A stretch of 64,000 nucleotides of DNA from Nephrocerus scutellatus. Taxonomy: Eukaryota; Arthropoda; Insecta; Diptera; Pipunculidae. The stretch's first letter is position 1. Every line of letters begins with the position of its first letter. The stretch spans positions 60,483,016 to 60,547,015 of the forward strand of contig OX352763.1 of the NCBI GenBank assembly GCA_947095585.1. Reading direction: 5' to 3'. Below the pieces are notes generated by a model. It was given only the letters and a program-made list of their open reading frames with translations, was not told where the DNA came from and ran no database searches. Positions 10,552-23,592 of this stretch are shown one piece after another. Made by a program: the position numbers and the translations under genes.

Positions 10552-11729
10552 CTTGAGAAATTGCTTAGTTCCCGAAATTCCAGACCATATCATCATATTC
10601 CAGGATTCCCATAGGAAGAAGTCTTATAGTCGCATATTAGTCCTACATTCCGAGTTTCATACGAATCCCTTGAGAAATGGCTTGGTTCCAAAAATCCCAG
10701 ACCCTATTGGCCAGATCCCAGAATTTCCATAGGAACAAGTCTTATAGTCACATATTAGTCCTACATTCCGAGTTTCATACGAATCCCTTGAGAAATGGCT
10801 TGGTTCCAAAAATCCCAGACCCTCTTGGCCAGATCCCAGAATTTCCATAGGAACAAGTCTTATAGTCACATATTAGATATTAGTCCTACATTCCGAGTTT
10901 CATACGAATCCCTTGAGAAATGGCTTGGTTCCAAAAATCCCAGACCCTATTGGCCAGATCCAATAATTTCCATAGGAACAAGTCTTATAGTCACATATTA
11001 GTCCTACATTCCGAGTTTCATACGAATCCCTTGAGAAATGGCTTGGTTCAAAAATCCCAGACCCAATTGGCCAGATCCCAGAATATCCAAAGGAACAAGT
11101 CTTATAGTCACATATTAGTCCTACATTCCGAGTTTCATACGAATGCCTTGAGAAATGGCTTGGTTCCACAAATCCCAGACCCTGTTGGCCAGATCCCAGA
11201 ATTTCCATAGGAACAAGTCTTATAGTCACATATTAGTCCTAGATTCCGAGTTTCATACGAATCCCTTGAGAAATGGCTTGGTTCAAAAATCCCAGACCCA
11301 ATTGGCCAGATCCCAGAATATCCAAAGGAACAAGTCTTATAGTCACATATTAGTCCTACATTCCGAGTTTCATACGAATGCCTTGAGAAATGGCTTGGTT
11401 CCACAAATCCCAGACCCTGTTGGCCAGATTCAATAATTTCCATAGGAACAAGTCTTATAGTCACATATTAGTCCTACATTCCGAGTTTCATACGAATCCC
11501 TTGAGAAATGGCTTGGTTCAAAAATCCCAGACCCAATTGGCCAGATCCCAGAATATCCAAAGGAACAAGTCTTATAGTCACATATTAGTCCTACATTCCG
11601 AGTTTCATACGAATGCCTTGAGAAATGGCTTGGTTCCACAAATCCCAGACCCTGTTGGCCAGATCCCAGAATTTCCATAGGAACAAGTCTTATAGTCACA
11701 TATTAGTCCTACATTCCGAGTTTCATACG
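10552..11729 (+). repeat. 118-bp satellite block 3 (~10 monomers)
   Basis: Standard junctions. The right half is a dimer-based local amplification, listed separately. Monomers alternate between a TTGGTTCAAAAATC type (one base shorter, AATATCCAAAGG) and a GGTTCCACAAATC / CCCTGTTGG type. Confidence 0.96.
11000..11704 (+). repeat. 235-bp dimer, three tandem copies
   Basis: The pair of monomer types described for this block repeats three times: GACCCAATTGGCC lies at about 11061, 11296 and 11531, 235 bases apart (118 + 117). The middle copy has its own substitutions (AGATTCAATAATTT near 11426). This is a small higher-order repeat, typical of unequal exchange in satellites. Confidence 0.88.
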
Positions 11730-13916
11730 TATGTCTCGTAACAGTGTCTCGCAACAGTGTGAGCACTTTTAACAGTGTGAGCACTCCAAACAGTGTGAGC
11801 ACTTCTAACAGTGTATCACTTAACATTTGACTTTTTGAAAAAGCACCCCATATACCTTGTAGTCAGACGTTGTCACATCAAAAGGGAAACTTAACTGTAA
11901 CGCAGACACCCTATATAGAATCAAACACAATAACCCAAATACTTTTTACTCCATCGACATTAACATAAATGACATCTCTACAACAGTTTTAGGTACAGGA
12001 GGTACAACAGTGCATTTTGCATACGAAAATTTAAATGACGGAATACCAATTTCAGAAAAACCCTTAAATAAATTTAATCTTCAAATTATCTTATAAAAAG
12101 GAATGAATGAACACCTACAACAACCGATATTATTTTTAAAAACAAGCAACGCAAAACAATACAACAACAAATTTTTACTGAAGAAAACATGACAGATATA
12201 TTAAAACATAATCCAGCACCGAACAAACTCACAGCCATTTTTACTTATGACGAAACTTTCCGTATTGCACAATCAACTTATTCTTAACATTTTGCTCAAA
12301 ATAAAATTTTTCGACTTATAAAATGCACAGACCTACTAAAGGACATACAATCATATGACGAACAGGATCAGAAAATTAATGAATATCATGAGAATAATAA
12401 CCACCGTGGAATAAACGAAACACTATAACACTTAAAAAGTAAATACTACTTTCCTTTTATGAAAACAAAAATAACACAGACAATAAATAACTGCGAAAGA
12501 TGTCAGCTTCTCAAATATGGCAGATTACCCCCAAAAAAAACCGAAAATCCTGTTAAACCCCTTGATATACTGCATATAGATGTTTACACTATCAACCACA
12601 CAACTATATTGACAATTATCGACAAATTCTCTAAATTCGCCTCAGCGTATACATTAACAGGAAGAAACAGTATCTCAATATTAAAATCAATTCAACATTA
12701 TATTAGCTTACATGGGTTACCTAATAAACTGATTTGCGATCAGGGTTCCGAATTTTCAAGTAATATATTTAAAGACTTTTGTAATCAATTCGACATAAAT
12801 TTGCATTTCACTTCCTTTCAACAAACTTCCAGTAACGCCGCTGTAGAACGACTTCACTCGACTCTAACAGAAATCTAAAGAATTATAACAGCAAAACGGA
12901 AAGAAAAAAATTTAGGCCTAGACCATGAAGAAATTATGACAGAAACAATTACAACATACAATAATGCAATTCATTCTTTAACAAAATTTACACCCTATGA
13001 GTTATTTTATGGGAGAACTCATAAATTCAATAAAAACATAAAATTCAATAACGAACATGACATCAATTAAATTAATACAAAGAAATATTATACCCGGAAA
13101 TTAAAATTAAAATATTCCTTTTGTTATATTCGCATCCGATACTGAAGCATTCATTTATTCAGATCATTCTTGTCCACCGGTTGAATTGGACTGTGTCGCG
13201 TTGGTTTTCTAATAATTATAAATCATTAGATTTTGATAAGTTTAAATTCGTTATCATAAGTTTTGATTAAATTCGTACTTAATTATAAATAAATTTTATA
13301 AATATATAAATTAATAATAAATATTAAATAAAAAAAAGAACAGGGTAGGCTGTGTCGAAGACACGGCCGTGGGTTTTGAGCGTGACAACGTCTGTCTGGG
13401 ACGAAATAAAAGAAAACAAAGATCTTGTTGTCTGTGGGACATAAACACGGACGGATATATAAAAAAAATGTCTATACTAAATACAAGTCCTACGACTGGC
13501 ACCGTAGCTCATCACATACATCATTATCACATCACATTATATATAAATTATTTATAAGCGAATTTTAATGTTCTTAACCACTAACTGTGAAGTTGTTGCA
13601 TATTGCATATTACTGCCCAAACACAGTAATGCAGCTTTTGGTTCAACTCACATACACACATGATCATCAATCACATCACATACAACAGAATAAATAATTT
13701 ATAAGCTGATTTAAATGTTCATAACAATTTATTGTGAGGTGGGTACATATTAAATATATCATATCACTGCACAAACATAGTAATGCAGTTGCGTCGATAG
13801 TAGTAGGAGAAGTAAGAGCTGTTAAAAAATATGTGCGTGTAATTTTTACGCGCGGTTGGAGTGAAATTCTTTGACGTTGTGGCCAATATTACGATTAAAT
13901 TTAAAGGCACGAGTCG
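11730..13916 (+). repeat. Core 4 (2187 bp)
   Basis: Undeleted relative of core 1. The offset between them is 8859 bases on the left of the integrase and 9345 on the right, the difference (486) being the deletion in core 1. It carries the 18-bp minisatellite triple at 11753-11806. Confidence 0.9.
11871..13070 (+). pseudogene. Ty3/Gypsy RNase H tail plus integrase remnant (core 4)
   Basis: The frame from ATG 12459 runs through CERC, LHIDVY, ICDQGSEF and AAVERLHS without interruption, so zinc-binding Cys and all three acidic residues are in one frame. It then stops at 12876-12878, where GAAATCTAAAG replaces GAAATCTATAG. Upstream stops (CTTATAAAAAGG, TATTCTTAACATT, CTATAACAC) separate it from the RNase H stub. 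The second catalytic motif has Gln (DQG) rather than Leu as in cores 2, 3, 5-8, which probably makes core 4 closer to the ancestral state. Confidence 0.88.
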
Positions 13917-14383
13917 CTTGAGAAATTGCTTAGTTCCCGAAATTCCAGACCATAATGATCATATTCCAGAATTCCCATAGGAAGAAGTCTTATAGTCGCA
14001 TATTAGTCCTACATTCCGAGTTTCATACGAATCCCTTGAGAAATGGCTTGGTTCCAAAAATCCCAGACCCTATTGGCCAGATCCCAGAATTTCCATAGGA
14101 ACAAGTCTTATAGTCACATATTAGTCCTATATTCCGAGTTTCATACGAATCCCTTGAGAAATGGCTTGGTTCCAAAAATCCCAGACCCTATTGGCCAGAT
14201 CCCAGAATTTCCATAGGAACAAGTCTTATAGTCACATATTAGTCCTACATTCCGAGTTTCATACGAATCCCTTGAGAAATGGCTTGGTTCCAAAAATCCC
14301 AGACCCTATTGGCCAGATCCAATAATTTCCATAGGAACAAGTCTTATAGTCACATATTAGTCCTACATTCCGAGTTTCATACG
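13917..14383 (+). repeat. 118-bp satellite block 4 (~4 monomers)
   Basis: Edge monomer, two standard monomers, one AGATCCAATAATTT monomer, then the TTTCATACG/TATGTCTCG junction. It is two monomers shorter than the related block 1. Confidence 0.96.
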
Positions 14384-16550
14384 TATGTCTCGTAACAGTG
14401 TCTCGCAACAGTGTGAGCACTTCTAACAGTGTATCACTTAACATTTGACTTTTTGAAAAAGCACCCCATATACCTTGTAGTGAGACGTTGTCACGTCAAA
14501 AGGGAAACTTAACTGTAACGCAGACACCCTAAGAAGAATCAAACACAATAACCCAAATACTTTTTACCCCATCGACATTAACATAAATGACATTTCTACA
14601 ACAGTTTTAGCTACAGTTTAGCTAGCAGTGCATTCTGCATACGAAAATTTAAATGACGGAATACCAATTTCAGAAAAACCCTTAAATGAATTTAATCTTC
14701 AAATTATCTTACAAAAAGGAATGAATGAACACCTACAACAACCGAAATAATTTTGAAAAACAAGCAACGCAAAACAATACAACAACAAATTTTTACTGAA
14801 GAAAACATGACAGGTATATTAAAACATAATCCAGCACCGAACAAACTCACAGCCATTTTTACTAATGACGAAACTTTCCGTATTGTACAATCAACTTATT
14901 CTTAACATTTTGTTCAAAATAAAATTTTTCGACTTATAAAATGCACAGACCTACTAAAGGACATACAATCAAATGACGAACAGGATCAGATATTAAATGA
15001 ATATCATGAGAATAATAACCACCGTGGAATAAACGAAACACTATTACACTTAAAAAGTAAATACTACTTTCCTTTTATGAAAACGAAAATAACACAGACA
15101 ATAAATAACTGCGAAAGATGTCAGCTTCTCAAATATGGCAGATTACCCAAAAAAAACTCCGAAAATCCTGTTAAACCCCTTGATATACTGCATATAGATG
15201 TTTACACTATCAACCACACAACTATATTGACAATTATCGACAAATTCTCAAAATTCGCCTCAGCGTATACATCAACAGGAAGAAACAGTATCTCAATATT
15301 AAAATCAATTCAACATTATATTAGCTTACATGGGTTACCTAATAAACTGATTTGCGATCTCGGTTCCGAATTTTCAAGTAATATATTTAAAGACTTTTGT
15401 AATCAATTCGACATAAATTTGCATTTCACTTCCTTTCAACAAACTTCCAGTAACGCCGCAGTAGAACGACTTCACTCGACTCTAACAGAAATCTATAGAA
15501 TTATAACAGCAAAACGGAAAGAAAAAAATTTAGGCCTAGACCATGAAGAAATTATGACAGAAACAATTATAACATACAATAATGCAATTCATTCTTTAAC
15601 AAAATTTACCCCTTATGAGTTATTTTATGGGAGAACTCATAAATTCAATAAAAACATAAAATTCAATAACGAACATGACTACATCAATTAAATTAATACA
15701 AAGAAATATTATACCCGGAAATTAAAATTAAAATATTCCTTTTGTCATATTCGCAGCCGATACTGAAGCATTCATTTATTCAGATCATTCTTGTCCACCG
15801 GTTGAATTGGACTGTGTCGCGTTGGTTTTCTAATAATTATAAATCATTAGATTTTGATAAGTTTAAATTCGTTACCATAAGTTTTGATTAAATTCGTACT
15901 TAATTATAATTAATAATAAATAAATTATATAAATATATAAATTAATAATAAATATTAAATAAAAAAAAGAGCAGGGTAGGCTGTGTCGAAGACACGGCCG
16001 TGGGTTTTGAGCGTGAAAACGTCTGTCTGGGACGAAAGAAAAGAAAACAAAGAACTTGTTGTCTGTGGGACATAAACACGGACGGATATATTAAAAAAAA
16101 TTTCTATACTAAATACAAGTCCTACGACTGGCACCGTAGCTCATCACATACATCATCATCACATCACATTATATATAAATTATTTATAAGCGAATTTTAA
16201 TGTTCTTAACCACTAACTGTGAAGTTGCTGCATATTGCATATTACTGCCCAAACACAGTAATGCAGCTTTTGGTTTCAACTCACATACACACATGATCAT
16301 CAATCACATCACATACAACAGAATAAATAATTTATAAGCTGATTTAAATGTTCATAACAATTTATTGTGAGGTGGGTACATATTAAATATATCATATCAC
16401 TGCACAAACATAGTAATGCAGATGCGTCGATAGTAGTAGGAGAAGTAAGAGCTGTTAAAAAAATATGTGCGTGTAATTTTTACGCGCGGTTGGAGTGAAA
16501 TTCTTTGACGTTGTGGTCAATATTACGATTAAATTAAAAGGCACGAGTCG
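14384..16550 (+). repeat. Core 5 (2167 bp)
   Basis: Complete core with all landmarks of core 2. No large deletion. The hairpin and GTG-opened frame start just before 16000. Confidence 0.9.
14491..15691 (+). pseudogene. Ty3/Gypsy integrase remnant with longest open frame (core 5)
   Basis: An ATG at 15077 opens 204 uninterrupted codons: the C-terminal half of the zinc-binding domain (CERC), a lysine/asparagine linker, and a catalytic core with D in LHIDVY (~residue 41), D in ICDLGSEF (~94) and E in AVERLHS (~130). The two zinc-binding histidines (YHENNNHRG) lie upstream of this ATG in the same reading frame, but the shared stop in TATTCTTAACATT cuts them off from RNase H. It has one private change, TSTGR for TLTGR. 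No start context or promoter is evident, so I treat it as a decayed fragment and not a gene. Confidence 0.85.
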
Positions 16551-16898
16551 CTTGAGAAATTGCTTAGTTCCCGAAATTCCAGACCATATCATCATATTCC
16601 AGAATTCCCATAGGAAGAAGTCTTATAGTCGCATATTAGTCCTACATTCCGAGTTTCATACGAATCCCTTGAGAAATGGCTTGGTTCCAAAAATCCCAGA
16701 CCCTATTGGCCAGATCCCAGAATTTCCATAGGAACAAGTCTTATAGTGACATATTAGTCCTACATTCCGAGTTTCATACGAATCCCTTGAGAAATGGCTT
16801 GGTTCCAAAAATCCCAGACCCTCTTGGCCAGATCCAATAATTTCCATAGGAACAAGTCTTATAGTCACATATTAGTCCTACATTCCGAGTTTCATACG
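16551..16898 (+). repeat. 118-bp satellite block 5 (~3 monomers, shortest)
   Basis: Only the edge monomer, one internal monomer with TATAGTGACATATTAG, and one monomer combining CCCTCTTGG with AGATCCAATAATTT. The last looks like a recombinant of two neighbouring monomers of block 2 type, so the block probably shrank by deletion between monomers. Confidence 0.95.
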
Positions 16899-19064
16899 TA
16901 TGTCTCGTAACAGTGTCTCGCAACAGTGTGAGCACTTCTAACAGTGTATCACTTAACATTTGACTTTTTGAAAAAGCACCCCATATACCTTGTAGTGAGA
17001 CGTTGTCACGTCAAAAGGGAAACTTAACTGTAACGCAGACACCCTAAGAAGAATCAAACACAATAACCCAAATACTTTTTACCCCATCGACATTAACATA
17101 AATGACATTTCTACAACAGTTTTAGCTACAGTTTAGCTAGCAGTGCATTCTGCATACGAAAATTTAAATGACGGAATACCAATTTCAGAAAAACCCTTAA
17201 ATGAATTTAATCTTCAAATTATCTTACAAAAAGGAATGAATGAACACCTACAACAACCGAAATAATTTTGAAAAACAAGCAACGCAAAACAATACAACAA
17301 CAAATTTTTACTGAAGAAAACATGACAGATATATTAAAACATAATCCAGCACCGAACAAACTCACAGCCATTTTTACTAATGACGAAACTTTCCGTATTG
17401 TACAATCAACTTATTCTTAACATTTTGTTCAAAATAAAATTTTTCGACTTATAAAATGCACAGACCTACTAAAGGACATACAATCAAATGACGAACAGGA
17501 TCAGATATTAAATGAATATCATGAGAATAATAACCACCGTGGAATAAACGAAACACTATTACACTTAAAAAGTAAATACTACTTTCCTTTTATGAAAACG
17601 AAAATAACACAGACAATAAATAACTGCTAAAGATGTCAGCTTCTCAAATATGGCAGATTACCCAAAAAAACTCCGAAAATCCTGTTAAACCCCTTGATAT
17701 ACTGCATATAGATGTTTACACTATCAACCACACAACTATATTGACAATTATCGACAAATTCTCAAAATTCGCCTCAGCGTATACATTAACAGGAAGAAAC
17801 AGTATCTCAATATTAAAATCAATTCAACATTATATTAGCTTACATGGGTTACCTAATAAACTGATTTGCGATCTCGGTTCCGAATTTTCAAGTAATATAT
17901 TTAAAGACTTTTGTAATCAATTCGACATAAATTTGCATTTCACTTCCTTTCAACAAACTTCCAGTAACGCCGCAGTAGAACGACTTCACTCGACTCTAAC
18001 AGAAATCTATAGAATTATAACAGCAAAACGGAAAGAAAAAAATTTAGGCCTAGACCATGAAGAAATTATGACAGAAACAATTATAACATACAATAATGCA
18101 ATTCATTCTTTAACAAAATTTACCCCCTATGAGTTATTTTATGGGAGAACTCATAAATTCAATAAAAACATAAAATTCAATAACGAACATGACTACATCA
18201 ATTAAATTAATACAAAGAAATATTATACCCGGAAATTAAAATTAAAATATTCCTTTTGTCATATTCGCAGCCGATACTGAAGCATTCATTTATTCAGATC
18301 ATTCTTGTCCACCGGTTGAATTGGACTGTGTCGCGTTGGTTTTCTAATAATTATAAATCATTAGATTTTGATAAGTTTAAATTCGTTACCATAAGTTTTG
18401 ATTAAATTCGTACTTAATTATAATTAATAATAAATAAATTATATAAATATATAAATTAATAATAAATATTAAATAAAAACAAGAGCAGGGTAGGCTGTGT
18501 CGAAGACACGGCCGTGGGTTTTGAGCGTGAAAACGTCTGTCTGGGACGAAAGAAAAGAAAACAAAGAACTTGTTGTCTGTGGGACATAAACACGGACGGA
18601 TATATTAAAAAAAATTTCTATACTAAATACAAGTCCTACGACTGGCACCGTAGCTCATCACATACATCATCATCACATCACATTATATATAAATTATTTA
18701 TAAGCGAATTTTAATGTTCTTAACCACTAACTGTGAAGTTGCTGCATATTGCATATTACTGCCCAAACACAGTAATGCAGCTTTTGGTTTCAACTCACAT
18801 ACACACATGATCATCAATCACATCACATACAACAGAATAAATAATTTATAAGCTGATTTAAATGTTCATAACAAATTATTGTGAGGTGGGTACATATTAA
18901 ATATATCATATCACTGCACAAACATAGTAATGCAGATGCGTCGATAGTAGTAGGAGAAGTAAGAGCTGTTAAAAAAATATGTGCGTGTAATTTTTACGCG
19001 CGGTTGGAGTGAAATTCTTTGACGTTGTGGTCAATATTACGATTAAATTAAAAGGCACGAGTCG
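16899..19064 (+). repeat. Core 6 (2166 bp)
   Basis: Complete core, sister to core 3 through the shared NC-stop-RC mutation. Private differences include AAAAACAAGAGCAGG before the hairpin and ACAAATTATTGTG in the tandem pair. Confidence 0.9.
17001..18205 (+). pseudogene. Ty3/Gypsy RNase H tail plus integrase remnant (core 6)
   Basis: Same domains. A stop TAA at 17628-17630 lies between the zinc-binding cysteines. The A run after GATTACCC has only seven A, so the catalytic core (open to 18205) is in a different frame from the zinc-binding part. D, D and E of the catalytic core are retained. Confidence 0.88.
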
Positions 19065-20244
19065 CTTGAGAAATTGCTTAGTTCCCGAAATTCCAGACCA
19101 TATCATCATATTCCAGAATTCCCATAGGAAGAAGTCTTATAGTCGCATATTAGTCCTACATTCCGAGTTTCATACGAATCCCTTGAGAAATGGCTTGGTT
19201 CCAAAAATCCCAGACCCTATTGGCCAGATCCCAGAATTTCCATAGGAACAAGTCTTATAGTCACATATTAGTCCTACATTCCGAGTTTCATACGAATCCC
19301 TTGAGAAATGGCTTGGTTCCAAAAATCCCAGACCCTCTTGGCCAGATCCCAGAATTTCCATAGGAACAAGTCTTATAGTCACATATTAGATATTAGTCCT
19401 ACATTCCGAGTTTCATACGAATCCCTTGAGAAATGGCTTGGTTCCAAAAATCCCAGACCCTATTGGCCAGATCCAATAATTTCCATAGGAACAAGTCTTA
19501 TAGTCACATATTAGTCCTACATTCCGAGTTTCATACGAATCCCTTGAGAAATGGCTTGGTTCAAAAATCCCAGACCCAATTGGCCAGATCCCAGAATATC
19601 CAAAGGAACAAGTCTTATAGTCACATATTAGTCCTACATTCCGAGTTTCATACGAATGCCTTGAGAAATGGCTTGGTTCCACAAATCCCAGACCCTGTTG
19701 GCCAGATCCCAGAATTTCCATAGGAACAAGTCTTATAGTCACATATTAGTCCTAGATTCCGAGTTTCATACGAATCCCTTGAGAAATGGCTTGGTTCCAA
19801 AAATCCCAGACCCTATTGGTCATATCCCAGAATTTCCATAGGAACAAGTCTTATAGTCACATATTAGTCCTACATTCCGAGTTTCATACGAATCCCTTGA
19901 GAAATGGCTTGGTTCCAAAAATCCCAGACCCTATTGGCCAGATCCCAGAATTTCCATAGGAACAAGTCTTATAGTCACATATTAGTCCTATATTCCGAGT
20001 TTCATACGAATCCCTTGAGAAATGGCTTGGTTCCAAAAATCCCAGACCCTATTGGCCAGATTCCAGAATTTCCATAGGAACAAGTCTTATAGTCACATAT
20101 TAGTCCTACATTCCGAGTTTCATACGAATCCCTTGAGAAATGGCTTGGTTCCAAAAATCCCAGACCCTATTGGCCAGATCCAATAATTTCCATAGGAACA
20201 AGTCTTATAGTCACATATTAGTCCTACATTCCGAGTTTCATACG
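19065..20244 (+). repeat. 118-bp satellite block 6 (~10 monomers)
   Basis: The left half matches block 3 (offset 8513) and the right half matches block 1 (offset 14970). The switch is around 19657. The block therefore looks like the product of recombination between two composite units inside the satellite. Confidence 0.95.
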
Positions 20245-22412
20245 TATGTCTCGTAACAGTGTCTCGCAACAGTGTGAGCACTTCTAACAGTGTATCACTT
20301 AACATTTGACTTTTTGAAAAAGCACCCCATATACCTTGTAGTGAGACGTTGTCACGTCAAAAGGGAAACTTAACTGTAACGCAGACACCCTAAGAAGAAT
20401 CAAACACAATAACCCAAATACTTTTTACCCCATCGACATTAACATAAATGACATTTCTACAACAGTTTTAGCTACAGTTTAGCTAACAGTGCATTCTGCA
20501 TACGAAAATTTAAATGACGGAATACCAATTTCAGAAAAACCCTTAAATGAATTTAATCTTCAAATTATCTTACAAAAAGGAATGAATGAACACCTACAAC
20601 AACCGAAATAATTTTGAAAAACAAGCAACGCAAAACAATACAACAACAAATTTTTACTGAAGAAAACATGACAGGTATATTAAAACATAATCCAGCACCG
20701 AACAAACTCACAGCCCTTTTTACTAATGACGAAACTTTCCGTATTGTACAATCAACTTATTCTTAACATTTTGCTCAAAATAAAATTTTTCGACTTATAA
20801 AATGCGCAGACCTACTAAAGGACATACAATCAAATGACGAACAGGATCAGATATTAAATGAATATCATGAGAATAATAACCACCGTGGAATAAACGAAAC
20901 ACTATTACACTTAAAAAGTAAATACTACTTTCCTTTTATGAAAACGAAAATAACACAGACAATAAATAACTGCGAAAGATGTCAGCTTCTCAAATATGGC
21001 AGATTACCCAAAAAAAAAACCCGAAAATCCTGTTAAACCCCTTGATATACTGCATATAGATGTTTACACTATCAACCACACAACTATATTGACAATTATC
21101 GACAAATTCTCAAAATTCGCCTCAGCGTATACATTAACAGGAAGAAACAGTATCTCAATATTAAAATCAATTCAACATTATATTAGCTTACATGGGTTAT
21201 CTAATAAACTGATTTGCGATCTCGGTTCCGAATTTTCAAGTAATATATTTAAAGACTTTTGTAATCAATTCGACATAAATTTGCATTTCACTTCCTTTCA
21301 ACAAACTTCCAGTAACGCCGCAGTAGAACGACTTCACTCGACTCCCACAGAAATCTATAGAATTATAACAGCAAAACGGAAAGAAAAAAATTTAGGCCTA
21401 GACCATGAAGAAATTATGACAGAAACAATTATAACATACAATAATGCAATTCATTCTTTAACAAAATTTACCCCCTATGAGTTATTTTATGGGAGAACTC
21501 ATAAATTCAATAAAAACATAAAATTCAATAACGAACATGACTACATCAATTAAATTAATACAAAGAAATATTATACCCGGAAATTAAAATTAAAATATTC
21601 CTTTTGTCATATTCGCAGCCGATACTGAAGCATTCATTTATTCAGATCATTCTTGTCCACCGGTTGAATTGGACTGTGTCGCGTTGGTTTTCTAATAATT
21701 ATAAATCATTAGATTTTGATAAGTTTAAATTCGTTACCATAAGTTTTGATTAAATTCGTACTTAATTATAATTAATAATAAATAAATTATATAAATATAT
21801 AAATTAATAATAAATATTAAATAAAAAAAAGAGCAGGGTAGGCTGTGTCGAAGACACGGCCGTGGGTTTTGAGCGTGAAAACGTCTGTCTGGGACGAAAG
21901 AAAAGAAAACAAAGAACTTGTTGTCTGTGGGACATAAACACGGACGGATATATTAAAAAAAATTTCTATACTAAATACAAGTCCTACGACTGGCACCGTA
22001 GCTCATCACATACATCATCATCACATCACATTATATATAAATTATTTATAAGCGAATTTTAATGTTCTTAACCACTAACTGTGAAGTTGCTGCATATTGC
22101 ATATTACTGCCCAAACACAGTAATGCAGCTTTTGGTTTCAACTCACATACACACATGATCATCAATCACATCACATACAACAGAATAAATAATTTATAAG
22201 CTGATTTAAATGTTCATAACAATTTATTGTGAGGTGGGTACATATTAAATATATCATATCACTGCACAAACATAGTAATGCAGATGCGTCGATAGTAGTA
22301 GGAGAAGTAAGAGCTGTTAAAAAAATATGTGCGTGTAATTTTTACGCGCGGTTGGAGTGAAATTCTTTGACGTTGTGGTCAATATTACGATTAAATTAAA
22401 AGGCACGAGTCG
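20245..22412 (+). repeat. Core 7 (2168 bp), twin of core 2
   Basis: Same length as core 2 and identical to it at every position compared, including private variants. It lies wholly within the 3.35-kb duplicated segment. Confidence 0.92.
20351..21553 (+). pseudogene. Ty3/Gypsy RNase H tail plus integrase remnant (core 7)
   Basis: Copy of the core 2 remnant: same stops, same ten-A frameshift, same LSNKL and HSTPTE substitutions. The frame open from 20996 to 21553 covers the catalytic core only. The integrase cannot be made in one piece. Confidence 0.88.
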
Positions 22413-23592
22413 CTTGAGAAATTGCTTAGTTCCCGAAATTCCAGACCATATCATCATATTCCAGAATTCCCATAGGAAGAAGTCTTATAGTCGCATATTA
22501 GTCCTACATTCCGAGTTTCATACGAATCCCTTGAGAAATGGCTTGGTTCCAAAAATCCCAGACCCTATTGGCCAGATCCCAGAATTTCCATAGGAACAAG
22601 TCTTATAGTCACATATTAGTCCTACATTCCGAGTTTCATACGAATCCCTTGAGAAATGGCTTGGTTCCAAAAATCCCAGACCCTCTTGGCCAGATCCCAG
22701 AATTTCCATAGGAACAAGTCTTATAGTCACATATTAGATATTAGTCCTACATTCCGAGTTTCATACGAATCCCTTGAGAAATGGCTTGGTTCCAAAAATC
22801 CCAGACCCTATTGGCCAGATCCAATAATTTCCATAGGAACAAGTCTTATAGTCACATATTAGTCCTACATTCCGAGTTTCATACGAATCCCTTGAGAAAT
22901 GGCTTGGTTCAAAAATCCCAGACCCAATTGGCCAGATCCCAGAATATCCAAAGGAACAAGTCTTATAGTCACATATTAGTCCTACATTCCGAGTTTCATA
23001 CGAATGCCTTGAGAAATGGCTTGGTTCCACAAATCCCAGACCCTATTGGCCAGATCCCAGAATTTCCATAGGAACAAGTCTTATAGTCACATATTAGTCC
23101 TAGATTCCGAGTTTCATACGAATCCCTTGAGAAATGGCTTGGTTCCAAAAATCCCAGACCCTATTGGTCATATCCCAGAATTTCCATAGGAACAAGTCTT
23201 ATAGTCACATATTAGTCCTACATTCCGAGTTTCATACGAATCCCTTGAGAAATGGCTTGGTTCCAAAAATCCCAGACCCTATTGGCCAGATCCCAGAATT
23301 TCCATAGGAACAAGTCTTATAGTCACATATTAGTCCTATATTCCGAGTTTCATACGAATCCCTTGAGAAATGGCTTGGTTCCAAAAATCCCAGACCCTAT
23401 TGGCCAGATCCCAGAATTTCCATAGGAACAAGTCTTATAGTCACATATTAGTCCTACATTCCGAGTTTCATACGAATCCCTTGAGAAATGGCTTGGTTCC
23501 AAAAATCCCAGACCCTATTGGCCAGATCCAATAATTTCCATAGGAACAAGTCTTATAGTCACATATTAGTCCTACATTCCGAGTTTCATACG
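22413..23592 (+). repeat. 118-bp satellite block 7 (~10 monomers)
   Basis: The left ~590 bp match block 2, then the block continues with monomers of the block 6 type (CGAATGCCTT, CTAGATTCC, TTGGTCATATCCC). Standard junctions at both ends. Confidence 0.95.

Larger units (their letters stand above)
19657..23003 (+). repeat. 3.35-kb composite segment duplicated from (or to) 4687-8033
   Basis: From the end of one satellite block through core 7 into the next block, the sequence equals 4687-8033 shifted by 14970. Shared private changes include CAGGTATAT, CAGCCCTTTTTAC, GCGCAGACC, the ten-A run and HSTPTE in integrase. Limits are set by the first mismatches (CCACAAATCC context at the left, CGAATGCCTT at 23005 at the right). 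Comparison was by eye, so single differences may have been missed. Confidence 0.85.

Noticed and set aside
15077..15691. Integrase of core 5 (and 24286-24900 of core 8) as a domesticated host gene
   Set aside because: Intact for 204 codons, but it lacks the histidines of the zinc-binding domain after the ATG, sits in a multicopy array, and identical damage upstream is shared by all copies; recent copying explains the open frame.
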